DNA from: Ricinus communis
Taxonomy: Eukaryota; Streptophyta; Magnoliopsida; Malpighiales; Euphorbiaceae
DNA: 64,000 bases
Assembly (NCBI RefSeq): GCF_019578655.1
Contig: NC_063258.1
Coordinates: 24,990,802-25,054,801, forward strand
Reading direction: 5' to 3'
The notes beneath the pieces were generated by a model. It made no database searches. It had not been told where the DNA came from and worked only from the letters and a program-made list of their open reading frames with translations. This document shows, in pieces, positions 35,836 through 46,965 of this stretch (positions within the stretch are counted from its first letter, which is position 1; each line of letters begins with the position of its first letter). The translations under genes were made by a program, and so were the position numbers.

Positions 35836-38173
35836 AAAAACTCAGGGGCTTAGTTCGTTTGATAAATAGATTGTATCCTGATAGATAATTAATTAATACG
35901 TAATCAATTATTTACTTTTTAATTATACACGGTTAAATGAATTATACTTTAATAAGCATTTTGTTATTGATAGAAATGTGGGCAAAACATTAATTTTTAT
36001 TGTATAAAATGTGGCGAAAGAATGACGGATTTTAAAATTCTCATCTCTACCTGTAAAGGATTAAGCAAAGGCAGAACAAGGATAGAAATTATTATTCATA
36101 CTTTTATAATTTTATTAATGTTAGAACTTTGTAACTATATATTTTTTGACAAAAATATTTATGTACATCGTGTTAGGTTTTATATATTATTAAATAATAT
36201 TTTAAAAAACAATAAAATTAACCATTAGATAATATATTTTTTAAAAAAGATAGTATTTTTTTGCATATGTATATAATTAAAATTATAATGAAAAAACATA
36301 TATATTAATTTTGTAGAATCAAGTCATGATGGAGTGAGAAGATTCAATCAGACTTAGTCTCATTTCCATTTCTCGGATGGGAATATACTATATTTAGACG
36401 GATCGGATTCTGTCGTTTCTATTATTGTATAGTCTACTAGACTTCTTATATAAATAAATGATTGATATATATTTTAATTATTTAATTTTATTAAATATGT
36501 ATTAATAAAAAATATGTTTAGATTTTTAATTATTTAGAGAGTGTTTAATTCAGAGGTTTGATGCAGTTCATAGTTGTTTCTCAATGAACACCTATATTAA
36601 AATGTTTGATAAAAACTTAAAAAACAGCTGTTGGTAGCTGATTTAATCCCAATCAGTTGCTGATTGTATCAGCTTTATTTAGAGTTTTTTCTTATCAGCT
36701 GATAGCTTATTTGATTTTTTATTTATTTTGAATACTATTATCCTTATTAAAATTTATTAAAAATAACTTATTTTAAATTGATCTCATATAATTAAATTTT
36801 TATATTTTAAAATAAATAATTATAATATTTAAAATTATAGTATTTGAAATTAAAAAATTTATTAGTAGAATTTAAATTTAAATTTTTAAAAATAATTTTT
36901 ATAAATATTTTTAATAATAAATATAATTAAACTAAAAATATTAATTATAAAATTTTTAATTATTAAAGTTATTTTTATTAAGTTTTATTATTAAATATAA
37001 ATAATATAATAAATATATTTAACAATAAATTATATCTTCAATAACCATTTAATATATTAATAATAACTATTAATAAAATTTTATCAAATTATTTAATTTA
37101 TTAGCCATTAATTATCAAATATTAGTAATCAGCTATCAGTTGTCAGCTACACCTACTAGCTATATTGATCGGCCGAACCAAATTTTAACAGAATTAAATA
37201 TGTGTCAATTGGAATCTTTTGCTCAACTCTGTTCAATAGCTTTATGGGTCTGCGGGACTCGTTGAAAATGGCGCTCCTGTACAATTGACTTCAGGTAAAT
37301 ACTATGCCTATCTTGATTTGCCCATCTTTTTCCAATTCAAATTGTTGTTTGGACATGCTACTTCAAAATCAAATTCACCCTTTTCTTGAATTTGCTTTTT
37401 GGCATGTCAAAAATACATTTTTTTTTTTGTATCTTGTTAGCAGTTAAATTCAGTCCCCAAAAAAATCTATCAACTAGGAGATAGCTTGGGTGACCATACA
37501 ATTTTAAGATTTTGTGCTCTTTAAATGTATTTTGGGCAATGCCACTGTCAAGTACAGTGTAGCTGCACAGTAGTTTCCCGAATATTTCTTTTGTAGTTGT
37601 CTTAATTAACTGCAAAGCCAACATCTCCTGTTCACACTCTAAATCCTAAGCATATAATAGTCGTACATAGTTGGCTAATGACATACTCAACAGCTAAGTG
37701 AGACGAAGACCTGACCTGCCAGATTGACTATTATTTATTGCTTTAATACGTACATGATGATGGATTTGAGGAATCAAGATTATTGCATTTAGGCACCATA
37801 CATGTCCAAACTAGTTGGTCACCTGTAAATAATTAACATAAGTTGAGCTTAGTTATGTGTTGAAATTGCAAATATGCAGGGGTGTCTATATCCATGCAAA
37901 ATCCATCATAATCTAATTGTCTTGGTTTAGGATATTGAAAATTTGAAATGGGTCTAAAACAGTTTTGGGTAGTAGGGATGATGGTTATATTATTAGGAGG
38001 GCTTGCAGGGAGAATGAGAGAAAATGGAAGTGCCATATATTCATGTGAGAAAACTCCACAGTTCATTATTGTTTAGCTTCAATTTCTTTATCATTTTTAC
38101 TTAAAAATATATGAGGTGCGCCACTAAAAGAAAAGTTCTAACAGGAATTTTAGAATTACGAACGACGAACGAG
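35836..38173. other. AT-rich spacer upstream of RLP-B
   Basis: No supportable gene. It contains a possible MITE (36541-37180). The last 400 bases are less AT-rich and lead into the RLP-B promoter. Confidence 0.45.
36541..37180. mobile_element. Possible hAT-like MITE
   Basis: The left end (agtgtttaattcagaggttt) resembles, in reverse complement, the right end (around tttggttcggccgatc). Subterminal AGCTGATAGCT-type words repeat near both ends (about 36620-36710 and 37115-37160). This subterminal pattern is common in plant hAT-derived MITEs. I could not fix a target duplication, so the borders are uncertain. Confidence 0.35.
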
Positions 38174-38203
38174 GGTCAACTGAAACATTGCGTCCTATAA
38201 ATA
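38174..38203 (+). promoter_or_regulatory. RLP-B core promoter: W-box and TATA box
   Basis: GGTCAA (a W-box, TTGACC, on the other strand) at 38174-38179 and TATAAATA at 38196-38203, about 50 bp before the ATG. That leaves a short 5' UTR of about 20-25 bases. Confidence 0.6.
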
Positions 38204-38254
38204 GATTAGTAAAGCTGCCAAAAGCGGAGAGATAGTAATTAGAAAGCCTTTTCA

Positions 38255-41200
38255 ATGCTCATGAAAAAAATGGTGCTGAAGTGGGTTTGGATGGGAGTCT
38301 TACTAGTTTTATCAGAGACATGTTGCTGCAAAGGTTGTCTGGACAAAGAAAGAGCTGCTCTCTTACAGCTTAAACCTTTCTTTGATAGTACTCTCGCTCT
38401 GCAGAAGTGGTTAGGTGCAGAAGATAACTTAGATTGTTGTCAATGGGAAAGGGTTGAGTGCAGCAGCATCACTGGCCGAGTGACTCGACTCGATCTAGAT
38501 ACTACAAGGGCCTATCAGTCTTCAAGAAATTGGTATCTTAACGCCTCTTTGTTTCTTCCCTTTGAAGAACTAAAGAGTCTGTCCTTAAAGGGTAACTCTA
38601 TTGTCGATTGCGTTGAGAATGAAGGTAATTTCAGCTTCGATTCTTCTACTAATCTACATGTTTTACGCTGTTTATATATATAGTCCTTGTTCTTACATTT
38701 AGAAGAAATCTTGCAGGTTTTGAGAGATTATCAACAAGGTTAAGCAGTCTGGAGGTCCTTGATTTGAGTTACAATTCATTTAACGAGAGCATTTTGTCAT
38801 CTTTGAGTGAATTTTCATCTCTCAAATCTCTGAATCTGGGATTCAACCCATTTGAAGTCCCAATTCAAGCACAAGGTAAGTTCAATATCATTTCTCTAGC
38901 CATATCCCGTTAGCAAACATACTAATACTCAATTAAACCTCTTTTTAGAAGATCCATAATAAGCCCTCAACTAATGCATGTCTACAGCGTATATGTGATG
39001 AATTTCTACTTCCCAGATTAGGTTTATTTATATACAGTATGTCTTGTTAAATCTTTGTAGACCTACCAAATTTTGAGAATTTGGAAGAGTTGTACTTGGA
39101 TAAGATTGAACTCGAAAATAGTTTTCTTCAAACTGTTGGGGTGATGACTTCTCTAAAGGTTCTGTCGTTGTCTGGTTGCGGACTAACTGGTGCATTACCA
39201 AATGTTCAAGGTACGTAACTGAAAATCTCTGTCTTCATATGTAAAGTATTTAACTGTTTTTATAAGCATCTCTGTGAATAATTAATATGCAGGACTATGT
39301 GAATTGATTCATCTCCGAGTTCTAGATGTAAGCAGCAACGAGTTTCATGGTATCTTGCCTTGGTGTTTATCTAATTTGACATCCCTGCAGCTATTAGATC
39401 TTTCTTCCAATCAATTTGTTGGAGATATTTCCAACTCTCCCCTTAAAATTCTCAAATCCCTTGTTGACTTAGACGTTTCAAACAATCACTTTCAAGTACC
39501 TTTCTCACTTGGTCCATTTTTCAACCATTCAAACCTCAAGCACATTAGAGGTCAGAACAATGCAATTTACTTGGAAGCTGAGTTACATTCAGCCCCCAGA
39601 TTCCAGTTAATTTCCATTATATTTTCTGGATATGGAATTTGTGGAACTTTTCCCAATTTTCTCTATCATCAAAACAACCTGCAATTTGTTGATCTCTCTC
39701 ATCTTTCCTTAAAAGGAGAGTTTCCAAACTGGTTGTTAACAAACAACACAAGATTGAAAATTCTTGACCTGGTAAATAATTCTCTTTCAGGACATTTGCA
39801 GCTTCCTTTGCATCCTCATGTTAATCTATTAGCACTAGATATCTCCAATAATCACGTCCACGACCACATTCCTTTGGAGATCGGTACATTTCTGCCAAAA
39901 TTGGAATTGTTAAACATGTCCAGCAATGGATTTGATGGCAGCATCCCTTCTTCTTTCGGCAATATGAACTCTTTGAGGATCTTGGACTTATCCAACAATC
40001 AGTTGTCAGGCAGCATCCCTGAGCACTTAGCCACTGGCTGTTTCTCATTAAATACTCTTATACTGTCCAACAACAGTTTGCAAGGTCAAATGTTTTCTAA
40101 ACAATTTAACTTGACAAACTTGTGGTGGTTAGAATTAGACAAAAATCACTTCAGTGGAAGGATTCCTAAAAGCTTGTCCAAGAGTGCTCTGTCAATTATG
40201 GACCTCAGTGATAACCATCTCTCTGGCATGATTCCAGGATGGATTGGCAATTTGTCATACTTGCAGAACCTGATCCTGTCAAATAATCGACTTAAAGGTC
40301 CAATTCCAGTGGAGTTCTGTCAACTCCATTATCTTGAAGTTTTGGACCTTGCAAACAACAGTGTCTCTGGCATTTTACCATCGTGCTTAAGTCCTTCATC
40401 AATAATACATGTTCACTTGTCTCAGAATATGATAGAAGGGCCCTGGACAAATGCATTTTCTGGCAGTCATTTCTTGGTTACATTAGATCTAAGCAGTAAC
40501 CGAATAACTGGTAGAATTCCAACTTTGATTGGTGGGATTAATGCACTGAGAATTCTTAATTTAAAGAGCAATAGATTTGATGGTGAAATCCCAGCTCAGA
40601 TATGTGGTCTGTACCAGTTAAGCTTGATAGTTCTTGCCGATAACAACCTCTCCGGTTCCATTCCTTCTTGTTTGCAGCTTGATCAATCTGATTCTTTAGC
40701 CCCTGATGTTCCTCCAGTTCCTAATCCTCTCAACCCCTATTATCTACCTGTAAGGCCCATGTATTTTACAACAAAGCGTCGTTCCTACTCTTACCAGGGA
40801 AAAATTCTCTCCTATATTTCTGGAATTGATTTCTCATGCAATAAATTAACAGGCGAGATTCCTCCTGAAATGGGAAATCATAGTGCGATCTACTCACTGA
40901 ACCTGTCATACAATAGGTTTACAGGTCCGATCCCATCAACGTTTTCTAACCTGAAGCAAATTGAGAGCTTAGACCTTTCCTACAACAACTTGAATGGGGA
41001 CATCCCTTCTCAGCTTCTTGAGCTAAAATTCTTGTCATATTTTAGCGTGGCACATAACAACCTATTTGGCAAGACACCCAAAAGGACCGGACAGTTTGCA
41101 ACATTTGAAGTAAGCAGCTACGAAGGAAATCCTAATCTATGCGGACTGCCTTTGCCAAAAAGTTGCACCGAAAGAGAAGCATCATCTGCACCTAGAGCTT

Positions 41201-41367
41201 CAGCAATGGATGAAGAGAGTAATTTTCTTGACATGAACACATTTTATGGGAGTTTCATAGTTTCTTACACGTTCGTGATAATCGGAATGTTCCTAGTCCT
41301 GTACATAAATCCCCAGTGGAGAAGAGCATGGTTTGATTTTGTGGATATCTGCATTAGCTCTTTCTAG
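38255..41367 (+). CDS. RLP-B: intact LRR receptor-like protein, 4 exons
   Basis: Exons 38255-38624, 38717-38875, 39061-39210 and 39293-41367, all joined in phase 1, give 917 residues. Order: signal peptide (about 1-26, MLMKKMVLKWVWMGVLLVL); LRR cap with CLDKERAALLQLKPFF and DCCQWERVEC; WYLNASLFLPFEEL; many plant-type LRRs (LxxLxLSxNxxxGxIP); an island of about 50 residues (QLDQSD...YYLPVRPMYFTTKRRSYSY); more LRRs (ISGIDFSCNKLTGEIPPEMG); C-terminal cap (NPNLCGLPLPKSC); an acidic stretch; a membrane helix at about 878-899; and a short tail NPQWRRAWFDF. There is no kinase domain. This architecture matches the plant RLP group that includes Arabidopsis RLP1/13/14/15 and Cuscuta receptor-like proteins. 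Such proteins sit at the plasma membrane and, in known cases, signal through the kinase adaptor SOBIR1. The ligand is unknown. It is the only complete receptor in the window. Confidence 0.95.
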
Positions 41368-41693
41368 TATTCTGCTGTAGACAACGTTACTCTGTCCATA
41401 ATTAGCTGCCACATTTTCTTCCTCTGGCTAAATTATCTTGAATGTGAATATAACTGATTATTTTAGCCTTGTAGTTGAAACAATTTTAGCTTGAACATCA
41501 CCAACTTATATGCTAGATTGTGCCACTTTATCGAAATAAACAAATGTTAAAAAAGATTATTTTTAATGGTAAGAGTCAACCACGAAGGGGCTAGTTCTTC
41601 TTTGGTGGCTATTTCTAGTCATATATGATATGGACCTACCTATTGCATTAATATGTCTAATGAATTTTTGAAGTAATTACTAAAGTTATTATA
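41368..41693. other. 3' flank of RLP-B
   Basis: Presumed 3' UTR and flank up to the Mutator-like element. No gene. Confidence 0.45.
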
Positions 41694-41702
41694 TATTGAA
41701 TT

Positions 41703-43041
41703 GGCAAAAGGTACATAAAAGCCCTTTACCTATTTGGGGAAAGCCAATAAAGTCTTTATTCTTCGTTTTGTCTCAATCTTACTCTTAACCTTATAAAAAA
41801 AATTCAATCAGGTTCAAATTATAACAGAGTTAAAACCAACTGCTAGTAATAAGACTATTCAAAATACTAGCCGATCATATTAGAACATTTGTCCTTCTTT
41901 TTCTTTTCTCTTTTTTAAAGTAAAAATAATAATGTTAAACTAATTTAATTAAAATCAAATAATAAAATTAAAAGATATTAGATTAGTTAAAAGAAAAATG
42001 TCATTTATCTCCACCGCTAAACCCACCACATATTATTTCATCTTCTTCTTCTTTTATCAAGTAAAACACTATCAATTAACATTTATTCTTTTTCTATCAA
42101 GCAAGACAACAACAAAGGAAACAAGCAAAACGTAATTCAATCAATTCAAACTAGAAAATCTAACATTCCAACAACAATCATCAAAATCGAATAACATATC
42201 TTTTATCAAATTCAATTCAAAATCCAACATCTTAGTCTTCAATTACAATTTCAATTTCAAACCTTTTATTAAAATTGACCAGACCAAAACTTTGATGGAA
42301 AGCTTTACCGATAAGAACTCTACATTAATTACCCACTATTATCGCTTTCTCCACTATTACTGCCATCACTATCGTCTCCCTCCTTTTTCTAAATTTACGA
42401 TATCAAATACTTAATTAATCACAACCTTCACTATATCAAATCTTGCCATCTCGAATTTTAACTCATTAAAACTTAAACTTTACGATATCAAATACTCAAT
42501 TAATCACAACCTTCATTATATCAAATCTTGCCATCTCCAATCTTAACTCAGTGAAAAAAATTGTAAAACAAATAAGTTGCTGCTCTTTGGGATTTTAACA
42601 TAAACGAGAAACAAAGAAAAAGTATGAAAAAACTTAAAAAATATTAAAAAAGAAAGAAGATGAAACGTGAAGCCACCGCCGCCATTTATTAGATGCTTTA
42701 TTTGTGTTCTGTGAGAGAAAACATGAGTGGGCAAGGATGACACGATGGATTTTTTATTTATTTAATGTTCTTGATTTTTTATTATTATTCATATTATGTT
42801 TTCTTTCATAATTTTTATATTATTTAAATAAGCAATTTTTTTAATATTTTAACTTTATTTTTTGGAAAATATTAAAAAGGAAATAGTTGTCATAGTATAT
42901 GTGGTGCAAAATCAGATGGAACCCATCACTAACTGAAATATTAACAGGGTTAGCTATTTGGATTTTAATTGAGACAACAGAAACAATGAGTATTTAATTT
43001 GCTTTCCCTAAATAGGTGAAGGGCTCTTTATATCTTTTGCC
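41703..43041. mobile_element. Non-autonomous Mutator-like (MULE/MITE) element, 1339 bp
   Basis: Perfect 9-bp direct duplication TATTGAATT at 41694-41702 and 43042-43050, the signature of Mutator-type insertion. The terminal inverted repeats are about 50 bp: left begins ggcaaaaggtacataaaagc and right, reverse-complemented, begins ggcaaaagatataaagagcc. Both continue through cacctatttRgggaaag-like sequence. There is no transposase. The interior holds an 85-bp imperfect tandem repeat. The element lies 336 bp after the RLP-B stop. Confidence 0.88.
42396..42550. repeat. 85-bp tandem repeat inside the Mutator-like element
   Basis: tacgatatcaaatac starts both copies (42396 and 42481), followed by taatcacaaccttca and tcaaatcttgccatctc. 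The second copy is incomplete. Confidence 0.8.
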
Positions 43042-43793
43042 TATTGAATTTTACATTTTTATTGAGAGGTAATAACTGCTTATTTTAGTGAGTATTTTAA
43101 AACTTTATTACTATATATTAAATACATAGCAAAGGTACATTCGTGTCTTGAAAAATGTGCTCATAATTAATCAATAAATACTAACTTTACTATATTCTAA
43201 TTATATATATAATTAATTTAATTTTACAATTCTAGTATACTTAATTGGTGATTAATTTTTTAATCCTAATAGAAATAATTAAGTGATTAATCTAATCTAA
43301 TACTAATTATGTCATAATTTCATCTTATAAAAAATTAATGAATATATCACACTATACATATACTTAAAATAGAGTTCAAATAACTCACTATAGATTTTTA
43401 TAAAAATAAAAAATAAAAATAAAAAAGAGGTATGATATTCTTAATTTAATTTTATTAATTTATTTATTCACATATATATTTTCATAATCCTATAATATTT
43501 TCATATACATTCTTAATCCAAATAAGAAATTGATGAATTACTTTATATCACACTATATATATAATTACGATGAAGTTTAAATAATTCGATACAATTTTTA
43601 CATAAGAAGTTATAAGAGAAAAGGTACGATATTATTAATTTTAATTTTATTAATATATTAATTTATATATTGATTCATAATTATAATAATATTTTATTAA
43701 TAGGATTTACTGTTTAATATTATATCATATATTAATTTATTAAATAAAGTTATGATATAACTTTTATAATAATTTAGACGCATGACACGTATG

Positions 43794-43903
<110 letters not shown>

Positions 43904-43919
43904 TTAAAAATATATTTCC

Positions 43920-45100
43920 ACCAATATATCGATATATCAAAAAATTTATTATAATTTTAAATTATTATATATTAATAATTTAATGCTAAATATATATATT
44001 GGCTGAGATATAATTAATTTTACCACATAGACAAAGTGATGATATGTATATTATTTTTAATACTATATTATTCAATAAGTTAATTTTTAATTATTATGAT
44101 GATTCTTATTTTTAAAAAATAGTATATTATTTATATTTTAATATTAAATTTTATATACAGTAATGAATACTTTTAGCTTAATTTCTATATTGATTTTATT
44201 AATAAAATATTAGAATTAATTTATTAAAATTTTATTAACTTAATTTGTATTATTATTTGTAATAAAAAACTAAACACTCACGCAATACATAAGCAGAAAA
44301 TTACGAAATTCAAATTTTATTAAATCAAGTTCTAGCTTGTTCCTTGTATTTAAACGCCAACTCAATTTGGGATTTCACCTTTTAAAATAATTTGATTACA
44401 ATTGATTTAATTATTGAGTTTGTATATTAAATTTTTTTATATAGATTTTAATTTTTAATTAATAACTGAACAAATAATAGTAATTTTTATTAATTACTGT
44501 TTAATAATTCTAGTTTCTTAGATTGCGATACGTTCCTTTGTACTAATGGATAGATATATTTATAAATATCCACGGTGATTGTGTGTATATTATTTTCTTA
44601 ATTGATGGGTGGAGGTAATTAGAAATGGCAACGGCAGGATGCTTCATAATTAGAGATTTTCAAGTTCGAATCCATTTAAAATATCATTACTTAACCTATC
44701 TTAATCATATTTCAAACCTAACTCTATTATTTATATCCATTTCAAATTCGATTATACCAGCATATTATTTATATATGTACCAATCTGATTATATATTATA
44801 TTTATGATGTATTTTATCAGTATTAACTAGGATTAGATACTCTTTTCGATAAAAACTCATTTAAATAAATAAAATTTGATAAAAAATATATATGCATCTA
44901 ATAAACTCATTTAATATAAATACTCATAAAATCAAATTAATAACCTGCTATGATAAAAAAAATTAGTTACTAAACTCTAATTTTTAGAAAAAAAAAAGTA
45001 TTTATAGAATGGTGCTATTATTTAGAAAGAAATATGATAAAAAATAATAGGATTAGTTTCTTTTTTTTTTCATTTTTAATTTTATAAACTAGTATTTGAG
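43920..45100 (-). repeat. Left arm of a 1.2-kb inverted repeat
   Basis: The reverse complement of this segment matches about 52455-53672 over most of its length. Landmarks on the plus strand are ttggctgagatataatt, gcaatacataagcagaaaat, gattgcgatacgttcctttg, ctaatggatagatatattta and gaaatggcaacgg. The arms differ by many substitutions and small indels. They bracket RLP-C. Confidence 0.8.
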
Positions 45101-46671
45101 GTTTTTCTAATTTGTATGTTTTTCATTGAGCTATATTTTTAAAATTTTAGATATATTTTTCTACAATTTTAAGTTTATAAAATACTCGTATAATCTATTA
45201 AAGACATTTATAATTGGAGGGCATTGAGCCAAGATCAAAAAAACCTGCATCAAAAGGATAAAACCAAACCAACAACTAAACTAAAACAAAACAAAAACAT
45301 CACTTATAGAGACTATAAGTTTTATTTTCAACTCTGCACATCTTTTTAAAAAGTTTCCTTCTATGTTCTATTGATCAGCAAATCTCATAATTAAGTTTGG
45401 TCCTGACTCAGTGTTCTTCAGTCCTAACTCAAATTAGGTTGCCCTGTTCAATAGAACCTCTAGTCTATAGCTGGATTAGCCACCAGGTTGGGTTGCTGTG
45501 GAATACTTTTTTTGAGCATCTAAATTTACTACTTTCGTCTGAAATTTGATAGTAGATTAATGCAATAACATTGGATCCAGTAATGTAATGGCAGATTAAA
45601 GCATTGAGAATTACAGGTTTGGCCTTAATGATCAATTCTATTGTTGATTGACATGGACCAACATATAACCAAAATATACTGTTAAAACTTTAGGAGATGA
45701 AATGATTGATCATTTCAGTGATGCTCTTCATCGTGCAAAATTCTTTTTTTCTTTTAAAAAGAATGTGTTATATAGGCATCAGAGTACCTTTCTGTAAACT
45801 TTCTCAAGGAGAAAAATCGGATGCATACCCATTTCACTAGTATATAAAATACAACAGTAAAACACAAAAGGGAAATCCAAGAAAGTTCTTTTCAAAGTCG
45901 ACTCTAAATCAAAGTCTCCCCTAATAATGGAGTCTAGAAATGTTATTTTATTTGAACGGCTCTATTTCAATGACAAAATCAATTAAGTTTAATAATAATT
46001 CTTAAATAAAATAAAAAAATTATACATTTCGCATTTCATATAGATGAAGGGTCTATTTCGATGAAAAATTTAATTAAATTTAATAATAACTATGCGAATA
46101 TTACTTTATATTTATTATAAATATTTTTAATATATAAAATTTAGATTGATTCTTTACTAAAAAATATTTTTATGTATAATTAACTAATACTAATTGAATA
46201 CATGATAACAATTCAATGAAGATATAATTGTAAATATGTTATATAATATGAGAAAACTTTGTTAAGTTATTAATTGATATATTAATTATATCTATAAATT
46301 AATATAAAAATTAATAAATCTTATAAGATTAAAAATTATTGTTTAATTAGGATAATCAGTAAACAGTTTTAAATAAATATCAAGTAAGAAAGTATAGATA
46401 AAAAGAATGCAAGTGATAAAATAATTAAGAATAAATAATTAAAATAATGATTATTAAAAGATTAGAATTATACATAACAAAGTTTATAACTTATCAATAC
46501 ACTTTAAACCATTCAATATCTAATTTATTTATTCAATATTTTTAGTAATAAATTAATTCACCAAAATAAAATAAAAAATTCTCAAAAATTATAGAAATAA
46601 AAATTGGAAACAGGAGCCTCCTATGTGATATGAGAAAGGAGAAGACTGAAGATCATGTGGAAGATCAATCT
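45101..46671. other. AT-rich spacer upstream of RLP-C
   Basis: No gene. A repeat of about 40 bp (RgStctatttcRatgaMaaa...taataataa) occurs at about 45958-45998 and 46048-46089. Confidence 0.4.
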
Positions 46672-46687
46672 GCTGCCACGTGGCAGC
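46672..46687. promoter_or_regulatory. 16-bp perfect palindrome with G-box core
   Basis: GCTGCCACGTGGCAGC reads the same on both strands and contains CACGTG, the G-box bound by bZIP and bHLH factors. It lies about 280 bp before the RLP-C ATG. Confidence 0.6.
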
Positions 46688-46860
46688 ATTATTGAGTGAA
46701 GATGATATATAGTCAGTAAAAACAAATAGAAACCGATATATGAGAGAACTAATAATCAGCACTTCTTATACCTTAACTGCTGACAAACCTCTTTTTTATT
46801 TTTTTTAAAAGCAACATTTCATCTTATTAAATAAGAGAAAAATACAATATGAGGTCCATT

Positions 46861-46910
46861 GCATTAAAAATATCAAAGGCCAAGTCCCTATATAAGTGTA
46901 AGGTGGGATG
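46861..46910 (+). promoter_or_regulatory. RLP-C core promoter with TATA box
   Basis: The block starting gcattaaaaatatcaaaggc, with TATATAAG at 46889-46896, is shared with RLP-D (63409-63455) and with an orphan copy (58779-58828). The TATA box is 70 bp before the ATG. Confidence 0.75.
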
Positions 46911-46965
46911 TGTTCGCAACATATGAGATATGCAATTCCTTCTCAATATTAATACAGAAAGAAAA

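Noticed and set aside
39821..40048. Minus-strand frames across the RLP exons
   Set aside because: Shadows of the receptor reading frame on the opposite strand.
41703..43041. Transposase gene within the Mutator-like element
   Set aside because: No open frame longer than about 66 codons and no DDE or SWIM motif; the element is non-autonomous.
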